Source: Leptodactylus fallax | Taxonomy: Eukaryota; Chordata; Amphibia; Anura; Leptodactylidae | DNA length: 64,000 bases | Reading direction: 5' to 3' | Assembly: GCA_947044405.1 (NCBI GenBank) | Contig: CAMRHE010000036.1 | Span: 186,001 to 250,000 of the forward strand | In this document: piece by piece, positions 10,360-21,712 of the stretch | Position numbering within the stretch: the first letter of the stretch is position 1 | How the letters are laid out: each line of letters starts with the position of its first letter | Position numbers and translations under genes: made by a program | The notes under the pieces: model-generated | Told to the model about the DNA's origin: nothing | The model's input: only the letters and a program-made list of their open reading frames with translations | Database searches by the model: none

Positions 10360-11400
10360 TTGGATCAAAATGATCACTATAACCCTTGATACATTTTTGA
10401 GGGGTGAATTTTCCAAAATGAGGTCACTTCTTGGTACTTTCCATTACACTGGCACTTTAGGGGCAATTGTGTCATGGCAACCAAAAATGATTCTACCCTT
10501 AAAGCGTAATGGCACTTCTTTGTCGTCTGTGGTCTGCTGTGTGCTTAAACAGCAGTTTTCATCCACATGTGGGGTATTTTTGTATTGTAATTGCATATCA
10601 AATTGTGGGGTGCATTTTCATCCCAAGGTTAATAAAATCTGTAAAACACTTAATGAACATTTAAAACACTTAATACATTCTTAATAAATTCTTAATAAAT
10701 TCTTAATAAATTCTGTGAGGGGTATAATTTCCAAAATGGGATCACATTTGGGGGTTTACATTGTACTGTTACTTTAGGGGCTCTGGAAATGAGGCATGGC
10801 TCGTGAAAACCATCTTAGCAAAATCTTCATCCCAAAAGCCTAATTTTGCTGTTTCTGTTCTGAGCCGCTCCATGTACCCATACAGCAGTTTAGGACCACT
10901 TATGGGGTATTGCCATGTTCATAAGAAATTGTGTAATGAATGAATGGGGTGATTTTTCTCCTTTAATCCCTTTTGAGAATGAAAAAATACAACATTTTTA
11001 CATCCCAATAAATTTTTTAATAAAATTTGTGAAACAGCTGCGGGGTCAAAATGCTCACTGTATGCCTTGATAAATTACATTATAGGTGTAGTTTTCAAAA
11101 TGGGCTGAATTTTGGGGGTTTAGACATGGCATCCCTTTGGAACACCTCTGTGTGCCCAAACAGCAGTTTACATCGACATGTGGGTTATTTCCACACTCGA
11201 TATAAATTGCATAACAAATTGTAGCGCTAAATGAATGTATTAAGGGAAAAAAAATAAATGAAATTTCACCTCCATATTGTTATTGTTATTAATTCTCATG
11301 AAATGCTTATAAGGTTATCAAAGTTACCAAATGCTGTTTTGAATTATTTGAGGGGTGATTTTGGATGATTTATAGGGGTTTCTAATATATATAGGCTTTT
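10360..11400. repeat. Tandem blocks of the TTAA element, right part
   Basis: The block array interrupted at 9180 continues here with cores near 10385, 10700, 11065 and 11338. The short direct repeat CTTAATAAATT occurs three times at 10679-10711. The right end merges into AT-rich sequence from 11405 on. Confidence 0.65.
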
Positions 11401-11599
11401 AACCCCTTCCTGTTGCAGGCATTTTTAGATTATTATGTTTGACCCTCCACTTTCCCCATAAGGCCTACTTTATTGTTTATTTAAACCATTTTGGCAAATG
11501 TCTATTGCTTTGATCACTTTTTATTAAAATTTTTATGAGATACAAAAGAGCGAAAAAATGGAACTTCGGCTATTTTGATTTTTTTTTTTCCCATTACTG

Positions 11600-13200
11600 A
11601 GTTTTTAGGCATTTAACTTTAAGTACTTTTATATGTGTGGACAGTCTTTTGGCATCTGTCAGGTGAATGGAGAACTATGGAAACACATTTACGAACACAT
11701 TTAGGAAGAGGAGAAGATAAAATTATCTGTATATTTTTATTTTTGCGTATGTACAATACTGTAGTTGGAGAACATATTAGGGTATGTTGACATGTCAGTG
11801 TAAAAGCCTGCATGTACATTATTTCATGGCAGAAATCCAAGACTGACTCTCAAATTTATGCCGCAGATTTGCTGCTGGGTGTGCAGCAGCAAATGGACAA
11901 GGATTTTCCATGTTTTAATTCAATGTGGCTAAAAATGTGGGTTTTCGAAGCCCCATTCACTTGTATGGGATGCAGTTGTCCTCAAGTCTGATGTGGATAT
12001 AGTTGCAGAATCCTCTCTGAAATTTATGTCAGATCTGCAGGGACTGTAAAATGCCACGGTTTTTGCTGCAGCGTTTCCACCACAGCCAAGCCTCGGCATT
12101 TACTCCACATGGGTCCTGGCCTGAGAAACTTTTAATGACTGCTTCTAGAGTAGGTGCAGACAATTAATTGTCATAAACCTTCCTAATATTAAGGTATGTT
12201 TAAACATTCAGGTTTTCTGATGCAGTTTTGGAAGCTAAAAACCAGGTCTGTATCATACATGGAAAGAACTTATAGAAGACAGGTGCATCTTTTTTTTTTC
12301 CAATCCAATTCTGGTTTTAGCTTCAAAAACTGCATCTGTATACCTCAATGCCTCAATGTATAACACATCCTATATAAATTATTTCATTTTAGGTCTACAG
12401 AAAAAGAGATTGTTTAACATCCTCAATGTACCTAAAACATTGGAATGTGCTTTTTCTGAACTGTGCACCTTATATAGTTTAATATACTACAGACACTTAA
12501 AAAAACATACTGACTAAACTGAGCAGATGTGATTTTTCAGATATTTTGATTGTCCATAATTAAAGGAACAATACCTACAGGGAACTCATAAGAAATTAAA
12601 AAAAAAAAAATCTATGTTACAGTTAAAAGCTGGTCTGTGGATTTGGAGAAGGGACCAATTTTGGCTGGAATAGAGTTGGAAGCAGAAAAAAGTTTCTGAC
12701 TCTCAGTTGAAAATAAAAATGATTTGTTATTCTTAATTATATTGTTTAATTAATTAAATGCATCGTTTGTTGCATATTTACTCTTATGAATTCAATTGCT
12801 AGGTTTTTAATTAATTAAATTATCTTTACTACTTCTGACTGACTATGGCTGTCATCCTTTTGTGAAGGAGCCAAAGTCGGTGGTTTGGCTTACCAAGTCC
12901 ACAGCCCCGCTTAAAAATTAGAAATTTATAAAGAAAGCCCACCCCTGGATAAACCCCCCACCCGGTAAGTCGCCAACTGACGATAGAGAAAACCAACAGT
13001 AAAATGAACACATTTGTTTTCTGCAGGATTTCTATACTCAGGATCATGCGGAACATGCTGACAGAGAAGGCAACTATATTAGTGATGTACTTTTAGCCTT
13101 TATTTCAAAGTTGTGTTTCTTTAAATAGACACAACTTATTCAGCAATACAGAGTCTGATTAACTTAGTAATAGGCCTGATACAGTAAACCCAGATCACAC
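11600..13200. other. AT-rich stretch with eroded MITE-like pieces
   Basis: No gene is seen. The stretches at 11775-12125 and 12190-12370 (GGTATGTTTAAACATTCAGG) resemble non-autonomous DNA elements because they carry GTGGATTTGC-type and paired sense/antisense blocks. Their ends are not clear. Elsewhere the sequence is unremarkable. Confidence 0.4.
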
Positions 13201-13202
13201 TA

Positions 13203-13480
13203 TAAGGCTAAGGCACCACGTAGAGGGTCGCAGTGCTTTCACCAATCTTCCGCAAAGTAAACCTGCTGTATTATACCTAGAGTGAAACCGCTGGCGTTTC
13301 CGTAGGTATAATTGACATGATGTGATTTCCAAAACGGCAACAGTTTTGGAAATCGTAGAGTGTCTGCTGTGCGTATTTTTCCACAAGGTATGGATGGGAT
13401 TCGCTAGACTATTCGCAGTGACTATAAAACACCATGTTTTTCTCTGCGCGGTTTACGCCACGTGGGGCCCCGGTCTAAAA
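13203..13480. mobile_element. MITE related to the 3193 element
   Basis: The left end TAAGGCTAAGGCACCACGTAG and the right end CCACGTGGGGCCCCGGTCTA are imperfect inverted repeats. The interior contains a self-complementary block TTTCCAAAAC.GTTTTGGAAA at 13327-13353 and the TAGGTATAATTGACATGATG block shared with 3193-3467. Confidence 0.7.
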
Positions 13481-14004
13481 TGGTGTTTGCATATAATTTT
13501 TTTATATTACATTTTTGACCTCCTAAACATCTCATATCTGTCTCACTAGAGTGTTCTGTTATTCTCTGTAATAGTAAAATGAGGATTTGATTTTAGCAAG
13601 CAAAGAGTAAAAATGTCTGTTCCACCTTCAGTCTTGCTCTAATATCACTAAGGCTCATGTAATTTGATGCCTCACAAGGCATGATTTGAATTATAGTAGT
13701 AGTATTCAACAACTGACCTTCACAGTATTTGCTTTTGGCCTAGAAACAAAGAAATATATAGTCTAACATCACCTCACTATTAGGATAATCCATCACCTTG
13801 GCAGTAGTTTGAAATGATAAAAGAAAGCCAGATATTGCTACAATACAACTCTAAAAATGTACATGCTCATTTCTGCTAATAGCTGAATGATATATGTGAA
13901 GGTCCAATATTATTTCTTTAGGATTTTAGTCCAAAATATGTCAATATTTTAGTAGCTCTTTATTTTATTTTACTTTAGTATCCCTATTGAAATGAAAAAG
14001 AACA
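13481..14004. other. AT-rich unassigned stretch
   Basis: I see no gene, repeat end or structured site here. Confidence 0.5.
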
Positions 14005-14370
14005 TTTAAAAGTTATATGAAAAAAAATTTCCAATATACTTTCTGTATCAATTTCTCACAGTTTTCTAGATCTCTGCTTATTGTAATACATTCTGCTTCC
14101 ATCCAGTCAATAAAAAACAGTCCATGATCATGTGATGTACACACAGGTGCACAGCTGATTACCAGGCAGATGTCTGATTACTGTGCCGTGACTATAATGA
14201 GCTGTGCACCTGTGTGTCCATCACATGACCATGGATTGTATATCACATGACCATGGTTGGAATTTCATCCACTAGAGGTAATCAGAATGAATGACAGCAA
14301 GCGGAGATCTAGAAAACTGGGAGGAATTGATACAGAAAGTATATTGGAAAATTGTACAACTTTTTATTAT
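14005..14370. mobile_element. Foldback element with long inverted arms
   Basis: The arm at 14010-14075 (TTTCCAATATACTTTCTGTA, then CAGTTTTCTAGATCT) is the reverse complement of 14303-14365. A second inner pair, ACACACAGGTGCACAGCT near 14139-14156 and AGCTGTGCACCTGTGTGT near 14200-14217, continues the fold, as does ATCATGTGATG against CATCACATGA. The whole unit could form one long hairpin. There is no coding capacity. Confidence 0.85.
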
Positions 14371-14539
14371 ACAAACAACATTTGTCTCTCAATATTGGTC
14401 TGTAAGTGGCCAATCAATTTAACTATTTATTGATGTAAAGTTTGTTGAAACAATAGTGTCTATTTAAAGTAACTAATTAAGTACTTTCCATATGTAGAGA
14501 ACAGGTCTATACCAGATACTCATTCTTATCATTTGTTAG

Positions 14540-15180
14540 TATAAGGCTAAGGCTTCACATTGCAGAAATGCAGCAATTTTGACTGCTGCGGAAATGTAAT
14601 GTACCTAAACCAAAAAGCCTAACATACTGAAATACCAAAAGACATAATTTCAAGGTGTTGAGAGCAGAGGTGGTGAGTTACGTGGAATTTACTGTCCTCA
14701 GTTTTTGGGGACTACTCTAAGGAGCATTTAACACAAATTGGGTTTACTTGGGTATAGGGTAAAGCTTTGTTTCTCTTACCAACATACTATGTTCTCCCTA
14801 TAGTACCTGTTGTGTACTGTAAACATATACCATGTCTAATTGCCCATATCCCTTTAGGCTGAGGCCTCATGTTGCAGAAACACAGCTTGTTTGTAGCAGA
14901 TTTTGGCCAAGAATGGCTACAAAATGAATGGGAAATATAAAGGTAGTACTTAGCTTCTACCTTCTGCTCAATCCTCTCTTGGCTTTGGCTCAAAAGAAAA
15001 CAGCAAAACCTGAAACAAAAAAAAAAGTTGTGTTTCCGCAATGTGGTGCCTCAGCGTTTCCCATCCAAACATTTCAGAAAATTAGGCACAGCAAAGATGC
15101 TGCAATTTCCAAAGCCATTGTAGTTTTGGAAATCGCATCATGTCAATTATGCCTATGGAAAATCTGGTGGTTCCCCTATA
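14540..15180. mobile_element. Cluster of MITE copies and fragments
   Basis: A fragment with the AAGGCTAAGG end starts at about 14544. A more complete copy runs about 14853-15051, with ends TTAGGCTGAGGCCTCATGTT and GTGTTTCCGCAATGTGGTGC. A third piece at 15100-15180 shares CATGTCAATTATGCCTATGG with the 3193 family and is cut by the Tc1 insertion at 15185. The remainder appears on the far side at about 16782. Confidence 0.6.
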
Positions 15181-15184
15181 AGTA

Positions 15185-16779
15185 CAGTGGGGAAAAAAAA
15201 GTATTTAGTCAGCCACCAGTTGTGCAAGTTCTCCCACTTAAAAAGATGAGGCCGGCCTGTAATTGACATCATAGGTAGACCTCAACTATGAGAGACAAAA
15301 TGAGAAAACATATCTAGAAAACCACATTGTCTGATTTTTTAAGAATTTATTTACAAATTATGGTGGAAAATAAGTATTTGGTCACCTACAAACAAGCAAG
15401 ATTTCTGGCTCTCACAGACCTGTAACTTCTTCTTTAAGAGGCTCCTCTGTCCTCCACTCATTACCTGTAGTAATGGCACCTGTTTTACATTGTTATCAGT
15501 ATAAAAGACACCTGTCCACAACCTCAAACAGTCACACTCCAAACTCCACTATGGTGAAGAACAAAGAGCTGTGGAAGAACCCCAGAAACAAAATTGTTGA
15601 CCTGCACCAGGCTGGGAAGATTGAATCTGCAATAGGCAAGCAGCTTGGTGTGAAGAAATCAACTGTGGGAGCAATAATTAGAAAATGGAAGACATACAAG
15701 ATCACTGATAATCTCCCTCGATCAGGGGCTCCACTCAAGATCTCACCCCATGGGGGCAAAATGATCACAAGAATGGTGAGCAAAAATCCCAGAACCACAC
15801 GGGGGGACCTAGTGAATGACCTGCAGAAAGCTGGGACTAACGTAACAAAGGCTACCGTCAGTAACACACTATGCCGCCATGGACTCAGATCCAGTGCAGT
15901 GCCAGACGTGTCCCCCTGCTTAAGCCAGTACATATCCGGGCCATCTGAAGTTTGCTAGAGAGCATTTGGATGTTCCAGAAGAGTACTGGGAGAATGTCAT
16001 ATGGTCAGATGAAAACAAAGTAGAACTGTTTGGTAGAAAAACAACTCGTCGTGTTTGGAGGAGAGTGAATGCTGAGTTGCATCCAAAGAACACCATACCT
16101 ACTGTGAAGCATGGGAGTGATAACATCATGCTTTGGGGCTGTTTCTCTGCAAAGGGACCAAGACGACTGATCCGTGTACATGAAAGAATGAATGGGGCCA
16201 TGTATTGTGAGATTTTGAGGTGCAAACCTTCTTCCATCAGCAAGGGCATTGAAGATGAAATGTGGCTGGGTCTTTCAGCATGACAATGATCCCAAGCAGC
16301 ACACCACCAGGGCAATGAAGGAGTGGCTTCGTAAGAAGCATTTCAAGATCCTGGAGTAGCCTAGCCAGTCTCCAGATCTCAACCCCATAGAAAACCTTTG
16401 GAGGGTGTTGAAAGTCCATGTTGCCCAGCGACAGCCCCAAAACATCACTGCTCTAGAGGAGATCTGCATGGAGGAATGAGCCAACATACCAGCAACAGTG
16501 TGTGCCAACCTTGTGAAGACTTACAGAAAACGTTTGACCTCTGTCATTGCCAACAAAGGATATATAACAAAGTATTGAGATGAACTTTTGTTATTGACCA
16601 AATACTTATTTTCCACCATAATTTGCAAATAATGACAATGTGATTTTCTGGATTTGTTTTCTCATTTTGTCTCTCATAGTTGAGGTCTACATATGATGTC
16701 AATTACAGGCCTCTCTCATCTTTTTAAGTGGGAGAACTTGCACAATTGGTGGCTGACTAAATACTTTTTTTCCTCACTG
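15185..16779 (+). mobile_element. Tc1 transposon copy B, full length
   Basis: This copy has both ends: CAGTGGGGAAAAAAAAGTAT at the left and TTTTTTCCTCACTG at the right, flanked by TA at 15183-15184 and 16780-16781. The terminal repeats extend inward for more than 100 bp (about 15185-15330 and 16640-16779). The 1595-bp length fits a complete Tc1 element. It sits inside a MITE. The transposase is broken, so it is not autonomous, but its ends could still be substrates. Confidence 0.95.
15551..16577 (+). pseudogene. Tc1 transposase pseudogene (copy B), frameshifted
   Basis: The start ATG at 15551 ([10 protein letters not shown]) matches the family start. The first ~130 codons, including the HTH region and the PRSGAP hinge, read cleanly to about 15935. 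There a two-base loss in the CGGGCC.TCTGAAG stretch shifts the frame. Further damage: an extra base in the GAGATTTTGAG stretch near 16215, an insertion near 16295 in the NDPKH region, and TAG replacing a tryptophan codon at about 16357 (LE-stop-P). The motifs WSDE, QHDNDPK and NPIENLW are recognisable across frames, so the DD34E triad was once present. Confidence 0.92.
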
Positions 16780-16789
16780 TATAATGGAA

Positions 16790-19780
16790 ATCGCCAGTTG
16801 GTCTAACAGGAAGGATAAAAATGCTTTATGACCCTTCTTTTTTTGCTCAATTTATAGTTTTAGCTACAAAAACTACTGAAAATGCAAAGTATCAACTAGA
16901 ACTAAGAATTCTTTGCCATTCTTTAATGGCACTTGCTCTTAAAAAACAGTTTGGGCTAAAGTTGCCATCTACTGTATGTTAATTATACTTTGCCTGTACA
17001 GTTTAATGCTAGGTGAGATCAGATACATAACAAGCTTACGATAAATAAACAACTCTTTAAATATATTGCCTTACCATGTTCCATTAAAATCTGTCTCTTT
17101 AATGATAAAATTTGCCATAAAAATGAAAACATAAAATTAGATACTATGCAAATTACAATATGTTGTTTACAATATAATACAATAAAATTTAAATTTTCTT
17201 ATTTAGAATTGTTTTGAAGTCAAAATAATGTGCTGCTGTCCTCTGTCAAACATATTAGGATGAGAAATAAAAAAAAGTTGGAATGCCAGACTTACATAGT
17301 GCAGTGTTTTGATTCATTGTTTAGTTGATGTTATTTTTAGCTAAAACAAGGATTGGATACAAAAATGGAGAAGTAGTAGAAGTTCTTTTATATATTTCCT
17401 AGGATCCTGCATTCTCCTGTGTGGATTAGGCATTCATCGTTGAAAATGGGATTAAAACTACTTTTCTATACTATACTGTATAAACATTATTAACAGTATC
17501 CCAATATAAAGAGTACCATGCAGTAAACATTTTTTCGGCCAAATATATGGCAAATCTGGAGTTCTGGACATTTTTCTATAACTTCATTGGTAAAAACAGA
17601 CAGTCTGGGTTGCAGCACAGCCAGAGAGAGGTACTGTTCAGGTAAATTGATCATATGTTGGCCATATGCTTTAATTTGACCAAATGTGCATGAAACATCA
17701 CTTTTTGGATCATAAAAGTCAGTATTTCCTATTAACATATGTCTACCCATTGTTTGATCCAGTCTTATAGACAGTGATATCACATAGATTTTTGTAGTGA
17801 GAGATATAAAATCTACAGGTGTAGCAGTCCTTAACATTACAGGCAGACTGTGCTAGTGAAATCTGTTTGCAATGTTGCGCTGGCTGACAAGTCATTTGAA
17901 ACGTGCAGCTCACTAATGCTGTGAAAACTTTACACAAAACCAAGAGATGAACCATCTCTCAGGAGGATAAAGCAGAGGGAAGTTTATTTAGAAGTGTGGT
18001 TACAGCAAAAAGGGTATTATAAATAGAGATTATAAACAAGTTAATAAACAGAAAAAAGAATCATAGTTACGGAGACCTCTGATAGGGCAGAGAAGTCTGG
18101 CATATGTCCCAAAAGAGGGGTTCTTAAGCCAAATTTATGGCAACCAGCCATCATAACATCCCCTAACAATCGTCGTCACTCTCATAAGATAATTGGCACA
18201 ATTATACATGTGACTTCTGGTTAACTGTTTTGACTCATTTACCTAAAACTATTTTTTCTGGACTCGCTACAATCCAGCTAACTTTATTATAGGTGAACCC
18301 ACAAGGCCACATGTGAGAATGTCAGCAATAAAGGAATTAGCACTATACATATTTACCATAGGATTAAAATATAAAAGCAATTATTAGTAAAGACCATAAT
18401 GATTATTTTTCTCTATCACTAAGCTAGGCTATTTATGTAACATAGAAGGGATAAGGAGTTACATCAAAAACAGCATAGAATGGAGTTATGCTGTTTTTGC
18501 AGTTCAAGTTGGCATCAAGATTGTGTGAGAGCAGAATTAGCTTTGCTGGGCAGCGCAATTTATAAAATGATATGTGAAAGATATACTATTAATCCAGTGA
18601 ATTTTATACCTGATGTGAATGGGAAATATTCACAGTAAAGTATGGAAATTCATGTTTCGTTGATAGCAAACTTCTGCAAACCAAGAGGTCTTTTTTCGAA
18701 GGCTTTGTGACTGTCCCTTGGTTAAATATTAATTTATGGTAAATTAAATTACACACAAAACCTAACGTTATTTCAATTGGAATGAATAAAACCAATATCC
18801 CTATATCAATACAATATATTTTTATTACATATTTATAGTTACTGTGATGCCTGATTTTCTTTTGATAGTCTCTCTTAGAACATTTACCTTACTTTATTTA
18901 GTGTTTCTGAGAAGAATCCACTTTAGTGTATTATATGCTGGTCAGTACAGTAGCAAGAATTATTGCAAGTGTACAAGTGAATGTGACGAGAAGGTGGGGC
19001 TGAGCTATTGGATCCCTGTGTCTTCAAGCACCAGATGCATAACAAATATGTGGGCTTTTCCATAATATGTTATTAAATAAAATGCCCTCCCTGCCATCCT
19101 GTGGAGAATAAATTACTGTCCAACGTACAGTATTCATCTTAGTAAAAAGTGCACTGAGTACTTAACATACATCACCAAACATGCCCAATTGTGCCACAGG
19201 AGGCTCTGTAGTTACTGCTGTGCTATAACATCTTGATACAGTATTGGGTGACTGAGGGCTGCCTCCCTCATTCGTTCATGTTGGGTTGTAATCAATAAAG
19301 TGACTACAAGGAGCTGAATAGACTAATATTGTAAATCCTTTGCAGTAATTTGATCACTAACAGGAGGAGAAACAAAGGGCAGTCATCTAAAGGGCAGAAA
19401 CAGCAGCAGTGCAGGGAAAAATAGAGGATGTTGGAACATGTAGTCTTCAAGCAAGGGCTAAAAGTCTCATCTCATAGGAGGTTGAGCAGCATCAATGGAG
19501 TTAGCTGAGAAATGATATATGCACATTTTTTACATGAATAATTTAATTTAATTACTGAATAATGAGGATGTAGAAAGAGGACTTATTTTTCTGTTTGCAC
19601 CTGCCTAAAACAGGTCCATTTTAGATGTATTTAGGTGCATCTAGTTTTAGACGATTTTTTTAAGACAAGCTTGAGAAGGGACATGGCTTAGGTGAAAGGG
19701 ACAGGGATGCAGCAATATGAGCCCAAATTATGCCAAAATTCAGGCATAAATTAATTCTGTCTCTAAGCCAGCCAACTAAT
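16790..19780. other. AT-rich unassigned stretch
   Basis: No gene is recognised. Short reading frames at 17490-17837 (minus) and 18844-19065 (plus) show no domain. A small perfect hairpin is at 18466-18498 (AAAAACAGCATA against TATGCTGTTTTT). The block 17950-18300 is less AT-rich and may be an old repeat, but I cannot define its ends. Confidence 0.45.
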
Positions 19781-19786
19781 ACGTGG

Positions 19787-19889
19787 TATAAACTGATTAG
19801 ACAGTCTACAGATGGACCAGATTTATCAAACAGCATCACTCACTGTGATAAATCTGGCACATTTTCAGACTGTCTAGTCTAACTTTATA
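19787..19889. repeat. Foldback repeat
   Basis: CCAGATTTATCA at 19817-19828 pairs exactly with TGATAAATCTGG at 19846-19857. Outside it, TATAAACTGATTAGACAGTC at 19788-19807 pairs imperfectly with GACTGTCTAGTCTAACTTTATA at 19868-19889. This is a short hairpin-forming non-autonomous element or its core. Confidence 0.7.
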
Positions 19890-19899
19890 CTGTTTAGCT

Positions 19900-21597
19900 A
19901 TTAATAAATATGGATCATTGTGTTTTGGGCCTTTTTTAATAGCAGATAGTAATGCCCCTTTCCTTCACTGTCTGTGCAATATGATGGAGTCTTTTTGCTG
20001 TGGGTGAGACTTTGTTCACTTCAACAGAACTTTATGTGCAACCTGAAAAAACACTTAAAGCTCTTGATATATTATAATATAATATGTTTCACTTCACTAT
20101 GTACCATTCTGTTTGAACTGAACTCCATGTAATATCCTGAGCTATGCCTTCTTTCTAATGTGCTCCAAAACAATGCAGATTTTACATACATTGGAAACAT
20201 ATCATTATATTTGTGAGGTTTGTGAATTATTATATTCACCTTCTAGAAGATTAAGTGTTTTCTTTTCCACAGATCCAATTATAGAACTATGTAATTTTTA
20301 GAGAAATGGATTGTGATAATAAAGAACTTACTGTACCAACTGCAATGTATAAACACAGTAATATAGCAGTAAAGATGCTGTGCCAAAATGTTTCAATAAA
20401 TTTCACTTGTAAAATAATGCCTTGTTCATCCTTATTGGGATTCCTTAAAAATACACTGAAGGGAGGGCAAAGTAAAAGCAGCTAATTTCACATGGAACAG
20501 TTGATTTATTCCTAAAGTAGAGCATTTGTGCAAACTAATCGCCAGCTTATACATTTGTGCCACTTGGGCTATTTGTCACAAATGCCTCCTTAGCTATCTG
20601 TCAATAGATGCTAGCTTGAATATGTTCATGGACTATAAATATTTATGAAACTGAATACTCTTTTTCATTTTGCAGAATAATATGGTATGTGCATATATTT
20701 GTATACATGGTAACTGCTGCTGTTAAATTGGAATTGTATTTGATCTGTCTGCACTAAAGCAATAGGCTTTTCTGTTCGAAGAAAATTCTTCTTTTGTAGC
20801 TGTAACAATAATGTTCTATACCTCAGCTAAACACACATTTCCTGCTTTTTTTCGTTTTTTACTTTTTACCTTTATTTAGATTCAGAACATCCATTTAGCA
20901 GCCATTTGTCCACTGTTGGTATCTGACTGCCAGTAAGTACTTTATTTCGATAACTCCCACAATGTGGAACTCTTCCATGCAGTTGGTGGCTGATGAGTAC
21001 CAGCAGGGCAGAGATCATATTGCAATCCTTTGTTCAATTTTCTTTTAAACCATTTAAAAAAAAAAATCTAACCACCACAATGTAATAAATACATTCATAT
21101 TCATCTTAATGTTAATTGTAATTATCAAAGATTTTTTTCTTTGTAGCCTGCCGACAAACAGCTCAATAACTCAACTCCATAACATATCTGCCTCCCACCT
21201 TTTCTTCTAAAGCCAATTTCATTTAAAGCCATTTATGTAGTTTATTCTGTAATAACAGATCCCTCATGAAACTTCCATTCTGCCAATGACAACTTCCTGA
21301 CTACTTTTTCAGATGCATGTAACCTAACCCAAAGCTAGAACAATAATTTGGTGCCACTTGACATATCTAGAGCTTCTTAGCCCCTTTTTGACCTTGTATT
21401 CACTCCCTATTCCTTATAGCTATATTAGGTCTCCTTCCTGTAATGTAGCATATGTAGTAAGCACTTGTTCACTTGTATGTATCATACTGTATTTTCAAAC
21501 TTACAATATGTTAAACTAATATTAGGCAATATAAGGTGGTATGGAATATATTCTATATAATATTAATTATAATAGCTAGCAAATAAAAGTCCATGTC
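19900..21597. other. AT-rich unassigned stretch
   Basis: Neither strand shows a reading frame of note, a structured RNA, or a recognisable repeat end. Confidence 0.45.
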
Positions 21598-21712
21598 TAG
21601 AGATGAGCAAATCTTTCAAGATTTAGCTTGGATTCGCTTTTGTCATTTCAGACCAAACTTCGGGTTCAGGCCAAACTGGTTCATTCTGAACAAGAAGCAC
21701 AAATAAATTGTT
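21598..21712 (+). mobile_element. hAT-type terminal fragment (TAGAGATGAGCAAAT end)
   Basis: TAGAGATGAGCAAATCTTTC at 21598 closely matches the left end of the hAT transposon at 59338 (TTAGAGATAAGCAAATCG). Only about 115 bp is present before the TTAA element begins at 21713. It is probably a fragment of a related non-autonomous element. Confidence 0.5.

Larger units (their letters stand above)
6105..11600. mobile_element. Composite TTAA-type non-autonomous element with later insertions
   Basis: The left end begins TTAACCCTTTCCCGC at 6105, resembling the TTAACCCCTT ends of the elements at 21713 and 33921. The GATGCCATGGTCAATCATGAC block near 6220 recurs at 24480 and 34050. The body from 8100 to about 11400 is a run of related blocks, each with a GAGGGGTGTAGTTTCTAAAATGGGGTCA-like core (about 8226, 8512, 8885, 10385, 10700, 11065, 11338). 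These are in the opposite orientation to the same blocks at 22190-23430. The right boundary is unclear and is estimated where similarity fades. Elements at 6461-6904, 7381-8039 and 9180-10295 interrupt it. No transposase was seen. Confidence 0.6.
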
